Assembly (NCBI GenBank): GCA_036502005.1
Contig: DASXZH010000001.1
Span: 1 to 64,000 of the forward strand
DNA length: 64,000 bases
Direction: 5' to 3'
Source: DASXZH01 sp036502005
Lineage (GTDB): Bacteria; Armatimonadota; Fimbriimonadia; Fimbriimonadales; Fimbriimonadaceae
Below are positions 59,747 to 64,000 of this stretch, piece after piece. The notes beneath the pieces were generated by a model, which was not told where the DNA came from, did not search any database, and saw nothing but the letters and a program-made list of their open reading frames with translations. The position numbers were made by a program, and so were the translations under genes. Every line of letters begins with the position of its first letter. Within the stretch, counting starts at the first letter, position 1.

Positions 59747-59995
59747 CTAATCGTACAGAGCCTCAGTCGATGTGGCTTCTAGCGGTAGAACGCCCATCTT
59801 GCCTCTAAGCGAGCGTTTAAACTCGTCGATCTCCTTCAGCGTGGCTAGGTCTGGGCCACCCCTCCGCTTCGGCGCTTGCTCATCTGATTCGCTTTGCTGC
59901 AGCACGATCAATTGAAATCGATCATTAGGGTGCGCCTTCGTATATTTGGCGATCTCCTTGCCCGTACCTTCAATAATGCGCTCTGGAATCATCAA
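59747..59995 (-). CDS. VapB-like antitoxin
   Basis: An 82-residue protein directly upstream of the PIN-domain gene on the same strand. Its C-terminal part (LKEIDEFKRSLRGKMGVLPLEATSTEALYD) has the short linear form of antitoxins that wrap PIN toxins, ending in 'EALYD'. No clear DNA-binding fold is recognised at the N terminus (PERIIEGTGKEIAKY). The stop overlaps the likely native start region of the toxin. Function is inferred from position and pattern. Confidence 0.65.
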   Translation of the reverse strand: MMIPERIIEGTGKEIAKYTKAHPNDRFQLIVLQQSESDEQAPKRRGGPDLATLKEIDEFKRSLRGKMGVLPLEATSTEALYD

Positions 59996-60110
59996 CTATA
60001 TTGTACGGAAGTTAGACGCAGACCGCACCTTTCAACAAAAAATGTGAAGCAAGCGATGAAGTCTGGCTTGTACCAAACATTTCTGAAGGTCTGAAGGAAT
60101 AACAAAATAG

Positions 60111-60353
60111 CTAACCATATTGGCGTAGAGGCTGCGCATATATCGGCCAAATCAATGCATAAATAATGAGAACCACTAAGACGAACAATAGAAGCACTAG
60201 GTGACGCTTTACAAACGCGAGCCAGCGAAAAGGCCCAGCAGCGATTCGCCTTTGGCTGCGAGCAATTCGCCGCTCCATAAGATAGAACTTAGCGTCACGC
60301 CTGAACCGCTTGATAAAGGATCGGCTTTGCTGCATGCCTGTCCAACAAGACAC
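60111..60353 (-). CDS. small basic membrane protein
   Basis: An 80-residue frame with a very basic N-terminal half (RRDAKFYLMERRIARSQRRIAAG) and a single strong membrane helix (HLVLLLFVLVVLIIYALIWPIY). It follows gyrA by 25 bp on the same strand. No family recognised. It could be a real gene or chance; the coherent helix and positive-inside pattern favour a gene. Confidence 0.5.
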   Translation of the reverse strand: MSCWTGMQQSRSFIKRFRRDAKFYLMERRIARSQRRIAAGPFRWLAFVKRHLVLLLFVLVVLIIYALIWPIYAQPLRQYG

Positions 60354-60378
60354 AAACCAAAGCCGGTTAGTTCAAGGC

Positions 60379-62883
60379 CTACTCCTCGGTAGTTTCCTCG
60401 GCATCATCCGCTACAACAATCTCGTTGCCGTCCTCATCCACTTCCAGGTCGCCGTCATCGGTGCCTTGCACGATGCGTGCAATGGAGCGAACGGAGTCGC
60501 CAGCGGCAAGATCAATAAGCTTCACACCCTGTGCGATTCGGCCAACCAGCCTAATCTGGTTCACCTTAACGCGAATGCCCTTGCCCAAGGTCGTCATAAC
60601 CAAAAGTTTGTCGTCTTCCTCAACAACTTCGGCGCCAACGATTTTGCCCGTCTTATCCGTCACGGCCATCGTTAAAATGCCCGAACCGCCGCGGCCCTGA
60701 ACTCGGTATTCATCCAAGTTGGTGCGCTTTCCAAAGCCCTTCTCGCCGGCGACCAACAGAGTTGCCCCAGCCCGAACCACGTCCGCCTTAACAAGGTGAT
60801 CCTGGTCGTTCTTAAACACAACGGCGCGGACGCCGCCCGCCGTTCGGCCACGGCCACGAGCGGCCGTTTCGTTAAACCGAATCGACTGACCCTCACGGGT
60901 GATCAAAATCACGTCCTCGTTGCCGCGGGTCTTCAGGACCCAACCAAGCTCATCGCCTTCTTCGATATTGAAGGCAATAATCCCGTTCGTTCGGATGTTG
61001 CTGAACATGGTGAGCTGGGTTCGCTTGATCTCACCCATCTTGGTGACCATGGTGAGGTAGCCCTCGCCGGAAATATCCTTCACCGAAACCGTCGCCGTTA
61101 CTCGCTCCTCGGATTCGATAGCGATGTAGTTGATGACCGGCATACCCTTGGCATAACGCCCACTTTCGGGGATTTCGTAGGCCTTCAATCGGTAAACGCG
61201 GCCCCGGTTGGTAAAGAACAGAATAAAGTGGTGCGTGCTCACCTGGAAGAGGTGGGCTGGCTCGTCATCGGCCTTGAGCGTATTGTTTACGCCCTTTCCG
61301 CCACGCTTTTGCTGGCGATAGGCATCGATGCTGACGCGCTTGATATAGCCATCGCGTGAAATCGAAATGATCGCTTCTTCCTCTGGGATCATATCCTCGT
61401 CGGAGAAGTCTCCCGGCTCGCGGGCGATTATCTTTGTGCGGCGCTCGTCGCCATACTTATCGCGCATGGCGATGATCTCGTCCTTCAGAACCTTGGTGAG
61501 TCGGATCGGATCGTTAAGGATATCCATCAGGTTCTGAACCTTGAGGAGCGCATCCTTATAGTTCTTCTCAAGATCCAACTGAGAAAGTCTGGTCAAGCGA
61601 CCCAAAGGCATGGCCAAGATAGCGTTGGCCTGCAACGGCGACATCGCAAACTCTCTCACCAACTCAACTCGTGCGACGGGAATACTCTCGCTCCGACGAA
61701 TGAGGGCAATAACCTCATCCATGAACCGGCGCGCAATCTGAAATCCCTCGTTTAAGTGCGCATCTTCTAGCGCTTGGTAAAGCTCGTATCGGGTTCGGCG
61801 GTCGATAACCTCTCGGCGATGCTTGACGTATTCATCGAGAATCGTCAAAAGTACAGAAACGCGCGGGGCACCGTCTACAAGGGCAAGCATGATCGCTCCA
61901 AACGTGGTTCTTAGCTGCGTATGTTTGAGCAAATAGTTCAGCGCCTTCTGAGGCTGAACATCGCGGCGGATGCCGACCTCGACGCGCATACCGCGCTTAT
62001 CGGAGAAGTCGTCCACGCTGACAATGCCGTCAAACTTCTTCATTTTGCCGATCATGGCAATGTTTTCAATCAGCGTCTTCTTGTTAACCTGATAGGGAAG
62101 TTCGGTGATGACGATGACGCTCTTGCCCATGTCGCTCGGCTCGATCATCGTTTTGGCCTGCATGATGATAGAACCGCGGCCGGTTTCGTAGGCGGAGCGG
62201 ATGGCCTTCACGCCCATGATCGTTCCGTAAGTGGGGAAGTCCGGACCTGGAAGAACCTCCATCACGTCGTCCAGGTTGCAATCCGGATTGTCGATTCGAA
62301 GCAAAATAGCGTTAGAAACTTCGGTTAAATTGTGGGGCGGAAGGTTTGTGGCCATACCAACCGCAATGCCTTGGCCGCCGTTGCAGAGCAGATTGGGGAA
62401 CTTGCCGGGCAGAACCGTTGGCTCGTTTAAGGTCTGCATGTAGTTGGGAACCCAGTCCACCGTCTCGCGGTCCAGGTCTTCCAGCATTTCCATGGCGAGC
62501 GGAGCGAGTCGAACTTCCGTGTAACGCATGGCGGCAGGGGGGTCGCCATCGATTGAGCCAAAGTTTCCTTGTCCATCGATCAACGGATAGCGCATGCTAA
62601 ACGGTTGCGCCATTCGAACGAAGGTGGGGTAGATAACTTCGTTGCCGTGAGGGTGGAAGTCGCCGCTGGTGTCGCCAGCAACCTTTGCCGATTTAAGATA
62701 GCCGCTGCCGGGGGTTAGGTTCAACCGCCGCATAGCGTAAAGGATTCGGCGTTGAACGGGTTTAAGCCCATCCCGCACATCCGGCAAGGCACGCGCGATG
62801 ATAACAGACATCGCGTAGTTGACATACGAACGGCTAAGCTCGTCGTCTACATTAACACTTTGAATTCGTGGATCGTCAGCCAA
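60379..62883 (-). CDS. gyrA: DNA gyrase subunit A
   Basis: An 834-residue type II topoisomerase subunit. The catalytic Tyr121 is in PPAAMRYTEVRL, after PLIDGQGNFGSIDGD. The GyrA box QKRGGKG in the C-terminal half marks it as gyrase, not topoisomerase IV. The C-terminal pinwheel repeats run from about 500 and an acidic tail (VDEDGNEIVVADDAEETTEE) closes it. The quinolone-resistance region reads HPHGNEVIYPTFV: Asn81, Glu82 and Pro86 stand where E. coli has Asp82, Ser83 and Asp87. With GyrB it introduces negative supercoils. The ATG is at 62883. No gyrB is adjacent. Confidence 0.95.
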   Translation of the reverse strand: MADDPRIQSVNVDDELSRSYVNYAMSVIIARALPDVRDGLKPVQRRILYAMRRLNLTPGSGYLKSAKVAGDTSGDFHPHGNEVIYPTFVRMAQPFSMRYPLIDGQGNFGSIDGDPPAAMRYTEVRLAPLAMEMLEDLDRETVDWVPNYMQTLNEPTVLPGKFPNLLCNGGQGIAVGMATNLPPHNLTEVSNAILLRIDNPDCNLDDVMEVLPGPDFPTYGTIMGVKAIRSAYETGRGSIIMQAKTMIEPSDMGKSVIVITELPYQVNKKTLIENIAMIGKMKKFDGIVSVDDFSDKRGMRVEVGIRRDVQPQKALNYLLKHTQLRTTFGAIMLALVDGAPRVSVLLTILDEYVKHRREVIDRRTRYELYQALEDAHLNEGFQIARRFMDEVIALIRRSESIPVARVELVREFAMSPLQANAILAMPLGRLTRLSQLDLEKNYKDALLKVQNLMDILNDPIRLTKVLKDEIIAMRDKYGDERRTKIIAREPGDFSDEDMIPEEEAIISISRDGYIKRVSIDAYRQQKRGGKGVNNTLKADDEPAHLFQVSTHHFILFFTNRGRVYRLKAYEIPESGRYAKGMPVINYIAIESEERVTATVSVKDISGEGYLTMVTKMGEIKRTQLTMFSNIRTNGIIAFNIEEGDELGWVLKTRGNEDVILITREGQSIRFNETAARGRGRTAGGVRAVVFKNDQDHLVKADVVRAGATLLVAGEKGFGKRTNLDEYRVQGRGGSGILTMAVTDKTGKIVGAEVVEEDDKLLVMTTLGKGIRVKVNQIRLVGRIAQGVKLIDLAAGDSVRSIARIVQGTDDGDLEVDEDGNEIVVADDAEETTEE

Positions 62884-63117
62884 GGTTTACCTTTAGAAGA
62901 AGACGCTTCACTCCCCCGAAAAGCGCCTGACAACGGAGCGTTTATTGCCGTTGAATTGAACCTAAAGTATACCCGGAGGAAGGGGATAATCCTTAATGCG
63001 TTTTGCGCTGTGCGTTTTGCGTTAAGGGATGTCTTGAGCTAATCAAATTCTCTTGCGGTCAAGCCCGGAGCCAGCTTCGGGGCTCTAACAAGCGCACAAC
63101 GCATAACGCACAGCGCA
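62884..63117. repeat. intergenic word-like inverted repeat
   Basis: The gap upstream of gyrA. GCGCTGTGCGTTTTGCGTT near 63005-63023 and AACGCATAACGCACAGCGC near 63099-63117 are near-perfect inverted repeats (one mismatch). The first is part of a tandem TGCGTTT series from 62993. It can form a large stem-loop. No gene seen. Confidence 0.6.
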
Positions 63118-63618
63118 TCACCTTATCGTCTCCATCCTTCTTACAATCCCCATGTAGTCGATAGCGTTGCGCGCCATTTCTTCGTAGTAATGCGGCTTTA
63201 AAGGAAGTGCAAGGTTAGCTTCCGAGGCACCCGAAATTGCCGTCATTTCTTGGGCCAAAATGAGCGCCTTCTCATACCTGGGGTTCTTCTCTAGAGCGTC
63301 GTTTACGGAGTGAGCGGCTCCATAGGAATCGAAAACGGCTTGCCACTGGCCAGCAAGTACAACCGCTTTCTTATTGATGAGCGCCAATATCTGTGTATCT
63401 TCTTTGGTGTACTGGAGCTGCTTTCCTGAAGCCACGATGGCATCGAACTTGGCTAGGAAACTGTTGAAGTTGTCCAGCACCCATTTGGTGTCTTCGGCCA
63501 GCTTGTCGGCGGGAGATTGTGCCGTTTGAGACGGAGCTTGCGTGGCAGGCGCATTCGACTCTTGGCTAAGGCCGACGCAGAATAAACAAAAGATGGGGAT
63601 GAGAAAGAACTGGCGCAT
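63118..63618 (-). CDS. secreted hypothetical protein
   Basis: A 166-residue protein with a signal peptide (MRQFFLIPIFCLFCVGLSQ). A short Ala/Pro/Gln linker is followed by an all-helical domain (DKLAEDTKWVLDNFNSFLAKFDAIVAS, then KKAVVLAGQWQAVFDSYGAAHS, then YEKALILAQEMTAIS). No family recognised. It probably acts in the periplasm. It lies alone beyond the gyrA promoter gap. Confidence 0.65.
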   Translation of the reverse strand: MRQFFLIPIFCLFCVGLSQESNAPATQAPSQTAQSPADKLAEDTKWVLDNFNSFLAKFDAIVASGKQLQYTKEDTQILALINKKAVVLAGQWQAVFDSYGAAHSVNDALEKNPRYEKALILAQEMTAISGASEANLALPLKPHYYEEMARNAIDYMGIVRRMETIR

Positions 63619-64000
63619 GATTGGATTTTATAGACTATGCCTTCGACGTACGATATGGCGCGTACAGAACGGGAAATTCCCTTCTTCGTTGGTCTTGAAA
63701 GAATTTACTTCTCGAAGTGTGAGTGTAAATACTGAGTGCGGCAATACCCAAACCTCTCACCTCCGGGGATCGTTGCGCAGTAAAGATTTGCAGCGGCACG
63801 AAACCTCAAGGGCTGTCCAGACCAACCCTCCCTCCCCTGACGATTGTTGCGCGGAAAAGATTTGCCGGAAAAACCAAGCTTTGAGAGCCAGAAAGCCCAA
63901 ACCTCTCTCCTCCGCGAGGGAGGTCGGTGAGGTACGAACCGGGAGGGAGGGGAAGAAATTAAGTCGCGAAGCACCAAAACGACTACCTTGACACTACCTC
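63619..64000. other. repeat-rich intergenic region
   Basis: A 382-bp stretch in which I see no credible gene. It holds a direct repeat, GATCGTTGCGCAGTAAAG at 63768-63785 and GATTGTTGCGCGGAAAAG at 63842-63859, each followed by ATTTGC. It also holds a full copy of the CTCTCCCG palindrome family at 63902-63950. Confidence 0.6.
63902..63950. repeat. dispersed palindromic repeat, CTCTCCCG family
   Basis: Begins CCTCTCTCCTCCGCGAGG and ends GAACCGGGAGGGAGG, with the GGTCGGTGAGGTACGAACCG core seen in inverse form at 16436-16480 (TACC variant). Confidence 0.7.

Overview
The window is a chromosomal stretch of a Gram-negative-type (diderm) bacterium of moderate GC. It carries an LPS-export pair (LptF-like permease and LptD/OstA-like outer-membrane protein), three outer-membrane or TonB-linked gene sets, UppS, PlsY, GyrA, PyrF and dTDP-rhamnose genes. 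Many genes start with TTG or GTG and have weak Shine-Dalgarno sites, and short palindromic or word-like repeats litter the intergenic DNA. My best guess is Armatimonadota (Fimbriimonadia-like). This is an impression from protein flavour and synteny, not a proof. I see no rRNA, tRNA or CRISPR array.

Layout. 0.2-7.8 kb: three DinB-like proteins (one interrupted by an in-frame TGA), DUF302, an unknown protein, an SGNH hydrolase/alcohol dehydrogenase pair, an orphan HicB-like protein, a frameshifted phytoene-desaturase-family oxidoreductase, and a two-gene unit with a TIR-like effector. 7.9-14.2 kb: a GH95 alpha-L-fucosidase, a reverse transcriptase broken by two frameshifts, and a penicillin-acylase-family hydrolase. 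14.3-25 kb: housekeeping and envelope genes (Gfo/Idh/MocA oxidoreductase, endonuclease III, GlnE-like, PlsY, zinc-ribbon membrane protein, LptF, LptD, ABC-2 permease). 25-30.5 kb: a decayed exported protein, DUF72, a YHS/TRASH-like secreted metal protein, a broken DUF433 gene, UppS, and an overlapping AAA ATPase plus PD-(D/E)XK-like gene pair.

30.6-42.9 kb is the most striking locus. Two complete but differently ordered TonB systems point away from a central control region: exbB-exbD-tonB-receptor on the minus strand and receptor-exbB-exbD-tonB-ZIP transporter on the plus strand. The centre holds a CsoR-type metal repressor with a probable operator and three paralogous exported His/Cys-rich proteins. 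I read it as a metal acquisition or homeostasis island (zinc and/or copper). Several repeats have entered its coding sequences without breaking the frame.

43-64 kb: a BNR/sialidase-like propeller, nucleotide-sugar dehydrogenase, beta-helix protein, aldehyde dehydrogenase, pyrF, a REP-associated Y1 transposase inside a perfect 32-bp inverted repeat, S1/P1 nuclease, a CBM9-like protein, rhodanese-SufE, a CHASE3-type histidine kinase, rmlB/rmlA/GT2 for rhamnose-containing glycans, a VapBC-like pair, gyrA and a small secreted protein.

About ten genes carry single-base interruptions, several of them in homopolymers, while large essential genes are intact. Some of these breaks may be assembly indels, so 'pseudogene' calls below are provisional.
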